From the NCBI GenBank assembly GCA_004561785.1, contig SFUB01000001.1, positions 1 through 48,335 on the forward strand: a stretch of DNA of 48,335 bases. The letters are read 5' to 3'. Origin of the DNA: a bacterium. Its GTDB lineage: Bacteria; Bacillota_I; Bacilli_A; RFN20; CAG-826. Positions 14,554 through 22,964 of this stretch are shown here, piece by piece (within the stretch, counting starts at the first letter, position 1; each line of letters opens with the position of its first letter). Below the pieces are notes generated by a model that worked only from the letters and a program-made list of their open reading frames with translations, made no database searches and was not told where the DNA came from. A program made the translations under genes and the position numbers.

Positions 14554-16596
14554 TTATTTGGTACCGTCTTCGACGATGTCAGAGTCTAAATGAAGCTTTT
14601 CCTTCTTCTTTCTCTCCATGGTTTCCTTGATGGAAATCACCATATCCTTGATGGCGAAGCCTAAGAATATGGCCCCGGCGAGGGTGAACACGATCACCCA
14701 GACGTCGAGGGGATTGAAGACCACGATGGTATTCTTCAGCATCGCCCAGCGGGCTGTGATGAAGAGGATAGAGGAGAGGATCAAGGCATAGCCGAGGAAG
14801 TTCTCGGCGGACTTGATCACGAATTTCTGCGTGTTGACGCGCCGGAATTCGTCGTTGCGGTACTTCTTCTTGCAGTAGAAGTAATAGGCGAAGGCGCCGG
14901 CGATGAACAAGGCGGCATAGGAGCCATAGGCGATTCCGAGGACCGCCCCAATGGAGAGGATTTGCACCCCGGCGACGCCTTCATCGGGGAGCAAGTCGAG
15001 GGTCGCGAAGCGGAAGGATTTCTTGGAGTTGTTGGCGATCGAGTTCTTCGTCGCGTTGAAGAGGTCCGCCTGGACGAAGAAGCCGCAAAGCTGAACGGAA
15101 CGGGCTTTCTCGATGCTGAAGTCAGGGGCGACGTCGCTATCCTTGATCAGGAATCCGATTTGGGTTCCATCGGTGATCTCGGTGGCTGTAACGGGGGTTC
15201 TGACAAAAAAGGTCTTGGTAACCAATTCCCCATTCCGGTTTTCATAGACGACGCGGTAAGAAGCGCTGGAAAGGGAGGAGAAGAGCAAACGGATGCGGAG
15301 GGTTCCGTTCTCAATGAGGGCCTTGTTGCTCTCATAGGCGGAAGGATTCACGGTTTGGTAGATCTCGTAATTGGCTTTGGCCTTCACCGAGAAGCGGGAA
15401 TAGCCGCCGATGAAAGTGGCCTGATCGGGGGTTAAGGAGAAGAAAGAGGAGAAATCGGAGACGCCGCTATAGGAGATGAGCGGCTTGGCTTTGATGGGTC
15501 TCGCCTCCGGATCGAAGATGACTCCGGTTCCGGCTTCGTCGCGAATCAGGCGGCGGATATTGTGGAAGACGATGCTTTCCCCGTCGATGTGCGCCCCCTT
15601 TGGGATTTCCACATCCACGTAACGGTCGTCCTTCGCTTTCCCGGCCAAGGTGCCAACCGCGTCAAACGGAAGGGTGGTCGACGCTTTGGGAAGCTCGTAA
15701 TAGCAATGCTCCCGCAAAACGCGGTTCTCGGAATCAAGAAGCGTGTATTCCATCGTCAAGGGCAGATTGTTCTCGGGGTTGGCCTCGTCAAAATAGCCGA
15801 CGAAGAAGTTCTTGCCCTCGCCAAAGGCGGTCGCACCCGTAGTGTTGACGCTGAGCATCCTCTTCTCGGCGCTTGAATAAGAGTCCTCGGTATGGGAATA
15901 TTCAACTTCGGCGTCAGTCCAGTCTTCTTCCCAGCCCGGCAAAGCGGAGGCTTCGGCGGATTTGATCTTCACGCCGGCTTCCTGAGCGCCGGCGAAGGCG
16001 TTCGCGGAGATGGAAGTGTATCCAGAAGGGATCACGATGGTCTCGATGTTGTTGTAGGAAACGGCTTTGAGATTGTTGTAATCATAGCAGGCATCGGCAT
16101 CGATCCCCGTCACATGGAGGCGAAAGATAGCGACCGGGGAGCCATAGTTGATGTATTGAGGCAAGACCACGTTCTTGCTGGATTTGCCAGCGTTGTTGAT
16201 GTTGAAGACCCTCGCCTCATAGACCTCCGGCTCATAAGGGTGTTCCTCGGTCGCATTCTTCTGCGCCTCCTCGGATTTGGCTTTGGCCGTATTGAGGTCC
16301 ACGTAGTTCTCATCGACGATGCGGGCGAAGACGTTGTTGTAACGGGTGGAGTTGTTCCAAGCCTCAATCTTGACCGACTGCATGGACAAATTGAAACTCT
16401 GGGAGGTGGAGGTGATGGAGCTCCCCGTCAGCGAGACGGCGAGTTCCATGCGATCGGCATCTTCCTCATCGCCGAAATCGCGGATATTCTCCGCTTCGGC
16501 CTTGGCTTCGAACGCCGAACCGCCGAGGCCGGTGAGCATTCCTCCGCCAAGCAGCAAAGCGAGCGATCCCAAGAAAGCGAAAAGACGTTTCCTCAT
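14554..16596 (-). CDS. Membrane protein with signal peptide and large external domain, head of the importer operon
   Basis: 680 residues. A clear signal peptide (about 1-32, ending near AEA) is followed by a 500-residue external region rich in beta structure. One part (near 165-200, NNIETIVIPSGYTSISANAF) resembles a single BspA-type leucine-rich repeat. Three hydrophobic helices come near 545-570, 595-615 and 625-650, then a charged Lys/Glu cytoplasmic tail. AGGGGG lies about 10 bases before the ATG. It is the first gene of the operon, 14 bases before the ATPase gene, so it is probably an accessory subunit of the importer or a surface sensor. I do not recognise the family. Confidence 0.75.
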   Translation of the reverse strand: MRKRLFAFLGSLALLLGGGMLTGLGGSAFEAKAEAENIRDFGDEEDADRMELAVSLTGSSITSTSQSFNLSMQSVKIEAWNNSTRYNNVFARIVDENYVDLNTAKAKSEEAQKNATEEHPYEPEVYEARVFNINNAGKSSKNVVLPQYINYGSPVAIFRLHVTGIDADACYDYNNLKAVSYNNIETIVIPSGYTSISANAFAGAQEAGVKIKSAEASALPGWEEDWTDAEVEYSHTEDSYSSAEKRMLSVNTTGATAFGEGKNFFVGYFDEANPENNLPLTMEYTLLDSENRVLREHCYYELPKASTTLPFDAVGTLAGKAKDDRYVDVEIPKGAHIDGESIVFHNIRRLIRDEAGTGVIFDPEARPIKAKPLISYSGVSDFSSFFSLTPDQATFIGGYSRFSVKAKANYEIYQTVNPSAYESNKALIENGTLRIRLLFSSLSSASYRVVYENRNGELVTKTFFVRTPVTATEITDGTQIGFLIKDSDVAPDFSIEKARSVQLCGFFVQADLFNATKNSIANNSKKSFRFATLDLLPDEGVAGVQILSIGAVLGIAYGSYAALFIAGAFAYYFYCKKKYRNDEFRRVNTQKFVIKSAENFLGYALILSSILFITARWAMLKNTIVVFNPLDVWVIVFTLAGAIFLGFAIKDMVISIKETMERKKKEKLHLDSDIVEDGTK

Positions 16597-16655
16597 AGAA
16601 AATTATCCCCCTGTCGCGACATGCATTCCAAAAAAGTGGGCAGGTTCATATCTGG

Positions 16656-16678
16656 GCCTAATACTACCGCCATTAGGC
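16656..16678. promoter_or_regulatory. Operator-like inverted repeat at the importer operon promoter
   Basis: A perfect 7-bp inverted repeat, GCCTAAT and ATTAGGC with a 9-base spacer. It covers the candidate -10 and the first part of the spacer of the promoter at 16661-16689. The size and placement suit a dimeric repressor such as a LacI/GntR-type protein, but no regulator gene is adjacent. Confidence 0.4.
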
Positions 16679-16689
16679 GAGCTTTGCAA
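16661..16689 (-). promoter_or_regulatory. Candidate promoter of the nuclease/ABC operon
   Basis: Minus strand: -35 TTGCAA (16684-16689), 17-base spacer, -10 TAGTAT (16661-16666). Both boxes match 4 of 6 consensus bases. It would give a leader of about 60 bases before the ATG at 16596. Confidence 0.4.
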
Positions 16690-16985
16690 ACCGTCATAAC
16701 GGGAAAGGACAAGGGGATATTCAAAGGAAAATAAAAAGAGGATTCTCCAAAGTTCCACAAGCGGAATTCGTTTGGCCCAATCTACATTTTTCCTTTTTTA
16801 AAATTGCCGCCAGTTTCCTTTTGGAGGCAAAGCCGAAAAGCAATGCTCCCTAGCAATGGCATTGGACGGTTGGGCAACCCAATAAAAGGGGGAAACGTAT
16901 AAGGGGTGGTGTGGATGAAAAGTCGTTCAAAGTCCAAAGACGCGTGGCGATGGCGAGCATGGATTGCCGGACTTTTGTTTACGCT
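16690..16985. other. Intergenic region, no gene seen
   Basis: About 300 bases between the end of the small lipoprotein gene and the importer operon promoter. It contains a short inverted repeat TTGGGCAACCCAA (16870-16882) and some AT-rich runs. No tRNA, no convincing open frame and no clear U-tract terminator were found. Confidence 0.5.
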
Positions 16986-17642
16986 TCATGGAATTGCGAA
17001 CTCGGCAAACCCGTTGCTCGACGTATCCTCCGAAGCTGCGTTAGGAGGGCCATAGGTGATGTTTGCAATCGGCGGCTCTTGCACGGAATCAACAAAATCA
17101 TATAAATCTTTGAATTTCGAAGAAGAGGAACTATCAAAAATAGATTTGTCAGCCATGTAAAACAGCATTTTAAAGTCCGTTGGATCAGTCGAATCGAGAT
17201 AAAAGAAATGAAATATGAGAAAAGCATTCAAGGACGGATAGTCCGCGCGCAGAATAGAACTGATTCCAAAATTGACGCCATAATAGCGAAGTTCCCAATT
17301 CAAGTCCGGCAGGAGCGTCGCCCCTTCCCACCAATAGGCCGCGTTTTTGACCCTTTCTTTTCCATTGAAATAGGACGGCCAGGCTATCCGCGACGTGCCA
17401 TCCGGGACCTCAGAGATGGGAGAAGCATGCAAGTCCTTCCCCTCGATCTGCGCCCTGAAAGCGGAGGCGAAGGGGAAGAAATCGTTCCCCTCCGAAGGCA
17501 GAGAGAATACGGATTCCTTCATCGAGATGGTCCAATAGCCGCTCGGTTCAGGATAACCAGGGGGCGTAAGCGGATCCGGCCCACAAGAAGCTAGGCCCAA
17601 GGCCAAGGCTCCCAAGCAAAGAACAGGAAGATGTCTTTTCAT
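16986..17642 (-). CDS. Small lipoprotein of unknown function
   Basis: 218 residues. Signal peptide with lipobox LASC (Cys20), then a proline-containing linker and a compact domain rich in Trp, Tyr and Phe. No family is recognised. GAGGGAG lies 4 bases before the ATG. It starts 12 bases after the stop of the broken peptidase gene, so the two were an operon; it may have been a partner or inhibitor of that peptidase, but this is a guess. Confidence 0.7.
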   Translation of the reverse strand: MKRHLPVLCLGALALGLASCGPDPLTPPGYPEPSGYWTISMKESVFSLPSEGNDFFPFASAFRAQIEGKDLHASPISEVPDGTSRIAWPSYFNGKERVKNAAYWWEGATLLPDLNWELRYYGVNFGISSILRADYPSLNAFLIFHFFYLDSTDPTDFKMLFYMADKSIFDSSSSSKFKDLYDFVDSVQEPPIANITYGPPNAASEDTSSNGFAEFAIP

Positions 17643-17654
17643 TTTCTCCCTCTT

Positions 17655-18906
17655 TCATTCGGCGTAGTTCCAAATCAGGAAGGCGCCGATGTTTCCGTTG
17701 TAATCCGTGATGTCGAAGTACCTTCTGCTCGCGCTCCAGCCGTCCAAAACGTCCAAGATGCATTTCCACTCCGTGACGTTGAAGAACAGCACTTTCTTCT
17801 CGAGTTTGTAAAAGCGATAGCCGAAAACGGCAATCTGATGGGACCCATACACGCCCGTTGACGTGGCGAATATGATAGGGGTAGAGCGGACGTCGAAATT
17901 ATTTTTGAAGTCTTCTGTTCCCACGTACCTGTTGTAATTGATTTCCTCCCACGAATCCAGCCTTGGATGTCATAAACGTTGGCGACACGCTCGGCCATCT
18001 GAGAAGTTTGCCAAATATCAAGGCCGCCCGGGTTTTCGGAATACCAAGTTGTCTGTGTTTGAAAAGAAGCACTCCTTACTTGACGATAGAGATCCGTCCG
18101 ATTTTTTACAGGGAGAGCCGAATAATCCTCCCCATATTTGCGTTCGACGCCATCCCGAAATTTATAGAGTTTTTTCTGAACGCTCATCGTAAGAAAATAG
18201 GAATACATCGCAGATTCCTCAAAACGAATGTCATAAGGCGAGGTCTTCTTCATCGCCGAAGGGAAAATGGAAGGCTTCGCGCCAGCCAGATAATCAAAAA
18301 CGTTATAACAAGCGGTTAGCGTGCAGTTGGGTTCGGCGTTGGCCCAGTAACCATTCCTTTCTTCCAGGTAATTGCCAAAATCTTGTTGGGTCGTACCCCT
18401 ATAATCAAGCGAAGTCCAGCAATCCAGTTTGCAATCCCTCCCGTACTTTTCCTCGATGTATTTCGATAAAGGGCGGGGATCTGCGGCGCTGCCGTAAAGC
18501 TCAGCCCCTCCATTCGGGACTATTCCCCGGGCTGGCAGTTCCGATTTCTGAGCCAAAAGTTCGCCGTCCTCTATGAGATCGCCCGAATAGGCGTTGAAGG
18601 TCAAAGAGGAATCGTGAGAAAGGTCAGCTTGCAGCAAGGAAACAGAGCCATAGCATTGATTGGACCCGCCCACGACGCACCCTTTCCCGCTTGAGAAAAG
18701 GAAAAGAGACCCCTCCAAGTCGCCAGAGGGGGTCTTCACGGAAAAAGGGTATTCGCCAACGAAGACCCCTATGTCGGAATCCGGAAAATAGAAAGAGGCG
18801 AGCTCCCTTACCTTTTCCTCCTTGCCCTTTTGGAAAGCCGTTGCCTTCCAAAAGGGCAAAAAAGAGAAGAGACGGCTGAAGCCAGAAGCAAAGACAGAAG
18901 TTTCCT
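17655..18906 (-). pseudogene. Frameshifted papain/C39-like cysteine peptidase lipoprotein
   Basis: The main frame runs from about 18859 to 17960. Near the C-terminus, a shift at about 17950-17965 (GGCTGGATTCG on the minus strand) moves the homologous-looking sequence to another frame: ...NVYDIQG is continued by DSWEEINYNRYVGTEDF and ends at 17655. The pattern needs one missing base. Catalytic-like features are NCTLTACYNVFDYL (Cys, as in NCGPTA motifs of C39-like peptidases) before the shift and GSHQIAVFGY (His) plus LDGWSASRRY after it. At the 5' end the lipoprotein signal peptide (RKLLSLLLASAVSSLFC, from 18906) is in yet another frame and has no start codon, although GGAGG is present at 18915-18919. 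Two or three lesions favour a true pseudogene; assembly or sequencing errors are the alternative. Confidence 0.65.
18822..18859. repeat. Perfect 14-bp inverted repeat inside the broken peptidase gene
   Basis: TTGCCCTTTTGGAA (18822-18835) and its exact complement (18846-18859) flank a 10-base loop. It lies just where the reading frame changes between the signal peptide and the mature protein. No U tract follows, so it is not a normal terminator. Confidence 0.75.
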
Positions 18907-18982
18907 TTATTTATCCTCCGAACCAAAAATAACAAGGAGGAAAATGGAAGACAAGGGGACGACCTATTGAGGATGAAAGAGG

Positions 18983-19007
18983 AAAAAAGCCCCTCCGAAG
19001 AGGGGCT
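18983..19007 (-). terminator. Intrinsic terminator of the str operon (after tuf)
   Basis: Minus strand AGCCCCTC-TTCG-GAGGGGCT followed by T5: an 8-bp stem with a stable UUCG tetraloop, 20 bases after the tuf stop. Confidence 0.97.
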
Positions 19008-19027
19008 AGTTGGCCATAGAGGCGAGA

Positions 19028-20245
19028 TCAATGAAGGATCTCAGCGACGGTGCCGGCGCCGACGGTCCTGCCACCCTCACGGATGGAGAACTTGGTGCCT
19101 TTTTCCATGGCGATCGGGTGGATCAGCTCAACGGTGAAGGTGACGTGGTCGCCAGGCATAACCATGTCGGTCCCAGCGGGGAGTTCGATGGTGCCGGTGA
19201 TGTCGGTCGTGCGGAAGAAGAACTGAGGACGATAGCCATTGAGGAAGTGGGTGTGACGGCCACCTTCCTCTTTGGTGAGGATGTAGGTGGTAGCGGTGAA
19301 CTTGTCGTGGGGGATGATGGATCCCGGCTTGGCAAGGACCTGGCCACGCTCGACCTGGTCGTGGGTGATGCCACGGAGGAGGGCGCCGATGTTGTCGCCG
19401 GATTCAGCGAAGTCGAGGGTCTTGCGGAACATCTCGAGGCCGGTGACGACGGTCTTCTGGGTGGGACGGATGCCGACGATTTCAGCTTCGTCGTTCATCT
19501 TGATCATACCACGCTCGACACGGCCGGTGACGACGGTGCCACGGCCGGAGATGGTCATGACGTCTTCGATCGGGAGAAGGAAGGGCTTGTCGGTGTCGCG
19601 GGTCGGATCGGGGACATAGGTGTCGAGGGCTTCGAGGAGCTCTTTGATGCAAGCGCAGGCGGGATCGTCCATGGAAGTGGCCTGGCCGGCTTTGAGGGCG
19701 GAACCCTTGATCACGGGGATCTCGTCTCCGGGGAAGCCGTATTTGCTGAGGAGGTCGCGGACGTCCATCTCGACGAGGTCGATGAGCTCAGGATCGTCGA
19801 CCATGTCGCACTTGTTGAGGAAGACGACGATATAAGGAACGCCGACCTGACGGGCGAGCAAGACGTGCTCACGGGTCTGAGGCATGACGCCATCGGTGGC
19901 GGCGACGACGAGGATCGCGGCGTCCATCTGGGCGGCGCCGGTGATCATGTTCTTGACGTAGTCAGCGTGCCCCGGGCAGTCGACGTGGGCGTAGTGACGC
20001 TTCTTGGTCTCGTATTCTTCGTGGGCGGAGTTGATCGTGATGCCACGAGCCCTTTCCTCGGGGCTGGAGTCGATGTCGCCATAGGCTTTGTCGACGGCAT
20101 TGCCCTCGGCGCCGTTGGTGGCTTTGCCAACCATGGCGAGGTAGTGGGTGATGGCCGCGGTAAGGGTGGTCTTGCCGTGGTCAACGTGGCCGATGGTACC
20201 GACGTTCATGTGAACGCGGTCACGGTTGAACTTTTCTTTTGCCAT
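19028..20245 (-). CDS. tuf: Elongation factor Tu
   Basis: 405 residues. GTPase delivering aminoacyl-tRNA to the ribosome. G1 GHVDHGKTT, the effector region ERARGITI, G3 DCPGH, G4 NKCD and the G5 region SALKAG are all present; domains II and III are complete to AEILH. GGAGGAAATTACAA precedes the ATG. Last gene of rpsL-rpsG-fusA-tuf, separated from fusA by 120 bases holding a large hairpin. Confidence 0.99.
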   Translation of the reverse strand: MAKEKFNRDRVHMNVGTIGHVDHGKTTLTAAITHYLAMVGKATNGAEGNAVDKAYGDIDSSPEERARGITINSAHEEYETKKRHYAHVDCPGHADYVKNMITGAAQMDAAILVVAATDGVMPQTREHVLLARQVGVPYIVVFLNKCDMVDDPELIDLVEMDVRDLLSKYGFPGDEIPVIKGSALKAGQATSMDDPACACIKELLEALDTYVPDPTRDTDKPFLLPIEDVMTISGRGTVVTGRVERGMIKMNDEAEIVGIRPTQKTVVTGLEMFRKTLDFAESGDNIGALLRGITHDQVERGQVLAKPGSIIPHDKFTATTYILTKEEGGRHTHFLNGYRPQFFFRTTDITGTIELPAGTDMVMPGDHVTFTVELIHPIAMEKGTKFSIREGGRTVGAGTVAEILH

Positions 20246-20305
20246 TTGTAATTTCCTCCAAAAATGGTCTTGTCGAAATTGGCGAATAAATATTAGGACA
20301 AGGGG

Positions 20306-20344
20306 GGCGGGGAAGCAATACTAGAAGTATTGGTTTTCCCCGCC
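20306..20344 (-). repeat. Large hairpin between fusA and tuf
   Basis: A 9-bp GC-rich stem (GGCGGGGAA/TTCCCCGCC) encloses a 7-bp stem CAATACT/AGTATTG. It starts about 20 bases after the fusA stop and has no U tract. It may be an mRNA-processing or 3'-end stabilising structure that lets tuf be expressed more than fusA. Confidence 0.7.
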
Positions 20345-20365
20345 TCTTGAGCTAAACGTTTGGGG

Positions 20366-22462
20366 TTACTTCCCGCCGGTGGCCTTCTTGATGATGGCGT
20401 CCTGGACGAACCGCGGGGTCTCCCCGTAGTGGTCGAACTGCATCGTGAAGTTGCCGCGGCCCTGGGTGATCGAGCGAAGGTCGGTGACGTAGCCGAACAT
20501 CTCGGCGAGCGGGACTTCGCACTCGACTTCCTTCGCGTTGCCGCGCTGGGTCTCCCCGACCATGTTGCCACGTCTCCTGGCGATATCGCCGATGACGTCG
20601 CCGTAATACTGTTCGGGGACGGTGATCTCAACCTTCATGATCGGCTCGAGGATGACCGGATCACACTTCGGAGCGGCCGCTTTGAGGGCCATGGAAGCAG
20701 CGACTTTATAGGCGGCTTCGGAAGAGTCGACATCATGGTAGGACCCGTCGAAGAGGGTCGCCTTGAGGTCGATGAGGGGGTAGCCGGCGAGGACGCCGCG
20801 CTGAAGCGCGTCTTCCAAACCTTGCTGGGTCGGCTTGATGAATTCCTTCGGGACGGAGCCGCCGACGATGGCATCGACGAATTCGAAGCCTTTGCCGGGG
20901 TTCGGTTCGAAGCGGATCCAAACGTCGCCGTATTGGCCGTGGCCGCCGGTCTGTTTGATGTAGCGGCCTTCCGCTTCGCCGGTCTTGCGGATGGTTTCGC
21001 GGTAGTTGACCTGCGGGGCGCCGACGTTGACGTCGACTTTGAATTCGCGGCGCATACGCTCGACGAGGACGTCGAGCTGAAGCTCACCGACGCCGGCGAT
21101 GATGGTCTGGCCGGAATCCGCATCGGTGTGGACGCGGAAGGTCGGGTCTTCTTCGGCGAGTTTGGTGAGGGCGACGGACATCTTCTCCTGGTCGGCTTTG
21201 GTCTTAGGCTCAACGGCCTCTTCCAGAACCGGCTCGGGGAAGGTGAGCTGCTCGAGGATGACGTTGGTGTCTTCGTCGCAGAGGGTGTCGCCGGTGGTCG
21301 TGGACTTAAGTCCGACGACGGCTCCGATTTCTCCCGCGTGGAGGACGGAGACTTCCTGACGATGGTTCGCGTGCATCAAGACCAAACGGGCGATGCGCTC
21401 TTTCCCGCCGTGGGTGGAATTGAGGACGTAGCTGCCGGATTTAAGGACGCCCTGATAGACGCGGACATAAGCCAAACGTCCGATGAAGGGGTCGGTCGCG
21501 ATCTTGAAGGCCAAGCCGACGAAGGGCTTGTTGTCGGTCGCTTCGCAGACGTAGGGTTCGCCATCGATGGTCCCCTTCTCGCCCGGAATGTCCAAGGGGG
21601 AGGGGAGATAATCGACGACCGCGTCGAGAAGCGGCTGGATGCACTTGTTCTTGTAAGCGGAGCCGCAGAAGACGGGGAAGAAGGTCCCGGTCAAGACGGC
21701 TTTGCGGATGGCGGCTTTGATCATGTCGACGGGGACTTCCTCTCCGTCGAGGACGAGCATCATGATCTCATCGTCGAAGGAAGCGAGGTCTTCGAGGAGG
21801 ATCTGGCGGTAGTTTTCCACCTTTTCCTTATATTCCTCGGGGACATCGGTCACCTTCGGGGCATCGCCTTTGTCGGTCTCATAGATGTAGGCTTTGCGTT
21901 CGATGATGTCGATGCAGCCCTTGAAGTTGCCTTCCTTGCCGATCGGGCATTGGACGGCGTCGGCGTGCTTCTCGCCCAAGCGGGAATGGATGGACTCAAC
22001 GCACATATCGAAGTCGGCTCCGGTGGCATCCATCTTGTTGCAGAAGACGATGCGGGGGACGCCGTATTTGGTGCCCTGACGCCAAACGGTCTCGGTCTGG
22101 GGCTCAACGCCGTTTTTGGAGTCGAGAACGGTGATGGCGCCGTCAAGGACGCGGAGGGAGCGCTCGACTTCGACGGTGAAGTCGACGTGCCCTGGAGTGT
22201 CGATGATGTTGAAGCGGGTGCCCTTCCAGAAGCAGGTGGTGGCGGAAGAGGTGATGGTGATGCCCCTCTCCTGCTCTTCTTCCATCCAGTCCATGGTGGC
22301 GGTGCCTTCATGGACCTCGCCGATCTTGTGGGTGCGGCCGGTGTAGAAGAGGATACGCTCGGTGGTAGTGGTTTTGCCCGCGTCGATGTGGGCCATGATC
22401 CCGATATTGCGGGTATGGGGGAGGTCGTACGTTTCGGTTTCTTCGATTTCGTTCTCAGCCAT
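20366..22462 (-). CDS. fusA: Elongation factor G
   Basis: 698 residues, usual length. Translocase GTPase. G1 AHIDAGKTTTTERIL, ERGITI, DTPGHVDFTVEVERS, NKMDATGADF and the domain IV/V sequences RYIKQTGGHGQYG and LRSITQGRGNFTM are present. AGGAGCAACCTT precedes the ATG. Third gene of the str operon, 20 bases after rpsG. Confidence 0.99.
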   Translation of the reverse strand: MAENEIEETETYDLPHTRNIGIMAHIDAGKTTTTERILFYTGRTHKIGEVHEGTATMDWMEEEQERGITITSSATTCFWKGTRFNIIDTPGHVDFTVEVERSLRVLDGAITVLDSKNGVEPQTETVWRQGTKYGVPRIVFCNKMDATGADFDMCVESIHSRLGEKHADAVQCPIGKEGNFKGCIDIIERKAYIYETDKGDAPKVTDVPEEYKEKVENYRQILLEDLASFDDEIMMLVLDGEEVPVDMIKAAIRKAVLTGTFFPVFCGSAYKNKCIQPLLDAVVDYLPSPLDIPGEKGTIDGEPYVCEATDNKPFVGLAFKIATDPFIGRLAYVRVYQGVLKSGSYVLNSTHGGKERIARLVLMHANHRQEVSVLHAGEIGAVVGLKSTTTGDTLCDEDTNVILEQLTFPEPVLEEAVEPKTKADQEKMSVALTKLAEEDPTFRVHTDADSGQTIIAGVGELQLDVLVERMRREFKVDVNVGAPQVNYRETIRKTGEAEGRYIKQTGGHGQYGDVWIRFEPNPGKGFEFVDAIVGGSVPKEFIKPTQQGLEDALQRGVLAGYPLIDLKATLFDGSYHDVDSSEAAYKVAASMALKAAAPKCDPVILEPIMKVEITVPEQYYGDVIGDIARRRGNMVGETQRGNAKEVECEVPLAEMFGYVTDLRSITQGRGNFTMQFDHYGETPRFVQDAIIKKATGGK

Positions 22463-22482
22463 AAGGTTGCTCCTAAATCAGA

Positions 22483-22953
22483 TTAGAAACGATAGTGGGC
22501 GTAAGCTTTGTTGGCTTCGGCCATTTTGTGGACGTCTTCCTTCTTCTTGACGGAAGCACCGGTGCCGTTGGCGGCGTCGATGATCTCGCCGGCGAGCTTG
22601 TCTTCCATGCTCTTCTCGCCGCGGAGGCGGGAATAGGTGACGAGCCAGCGGAGGCCGAGGGTTTGTTTTCTCTCCTTGGAGACCTCGGTCGGGACCTGAT
22701 AGTTGGCGGCGCCGATGCGGCGGACCTTGAGCTCAACCTCGGGCATGATGTTGTTGATGGCGGTCGCGAAGATGTCGATGGCCGGTTTGCCGGTCTTGGC
22801 TTCGATCTTCTCGAAGGCCTTGTAGATGATGGTTTGGGCCGTGCCCCTCTTGCCGTCGTACATGACGCGGTTGATGAGGCGGGTGACGAGCTTGCTGTTA
22901 TAAACAGGATCTGGCAAGACGTCGCGTTTTTCAACAGAACCTTTTCTTGGCAT
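22483..22953 (-). CDS. rpsG: 30S ribosomal protein S7
   Basis: 156 residues. MPRKGSVEKRDVLPDPVYNSK and the conserved KRGTAQTIIYKAF and GGANYQVP-like segment (IGAANYQVPTEV) identify S7, the primary 16S rRNA binding protein of the small-subunit head. Spaced 11 bases after rpsL, with AAGGAG before the ATG. S7 is the usual translational repressor of the str operon. Confidence 0.98.
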   Translation of the reverse strand: MPRKGSVEKRDVLPDPVYNSKLVTRLINRVMYDGKRGTAQTIIYKAFEKIEAKTGKPAIDIFATAINNIMPEVELKVRRIGAANYQVPTEVSKERKQTLGLRWLVTYSRLRGEKSMEDKLAGEIIDAANGTGASVKKKEDVHKMAEANKAYAHYRF

Positions 22954-22964
22954 GGTAATTCTCC

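Noticed and set aside
16911..17105. Short plus-strand frame in the region before the importer promoter
   Set aside because: Antisense to the end of the small lipoprotein gene and without a start signal.
17655..18906. Programmed frameshift in the peptidase gene
   Set aside because: There is no slippery heptamer or downstream pseudoknot at 17950-17965, and a second defect at the 5' end points to decay or sequence error.
18624..19031. Minus-strand frame of about 135 codons across the tuf terminator
   Set aside because: It runs through a strong terminator and is the wrong frame of the broken peptidase gene; only its signal-peptide neighbourhood is informative.
19028..20245. Possible coding change of TGA to tryptophan as in Mycoplasma
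   Set aside because: Several conserved genes (for example rpoB, rpmG and hydC) end at TGA in the right place, and tryptophan is encoded by TGG.
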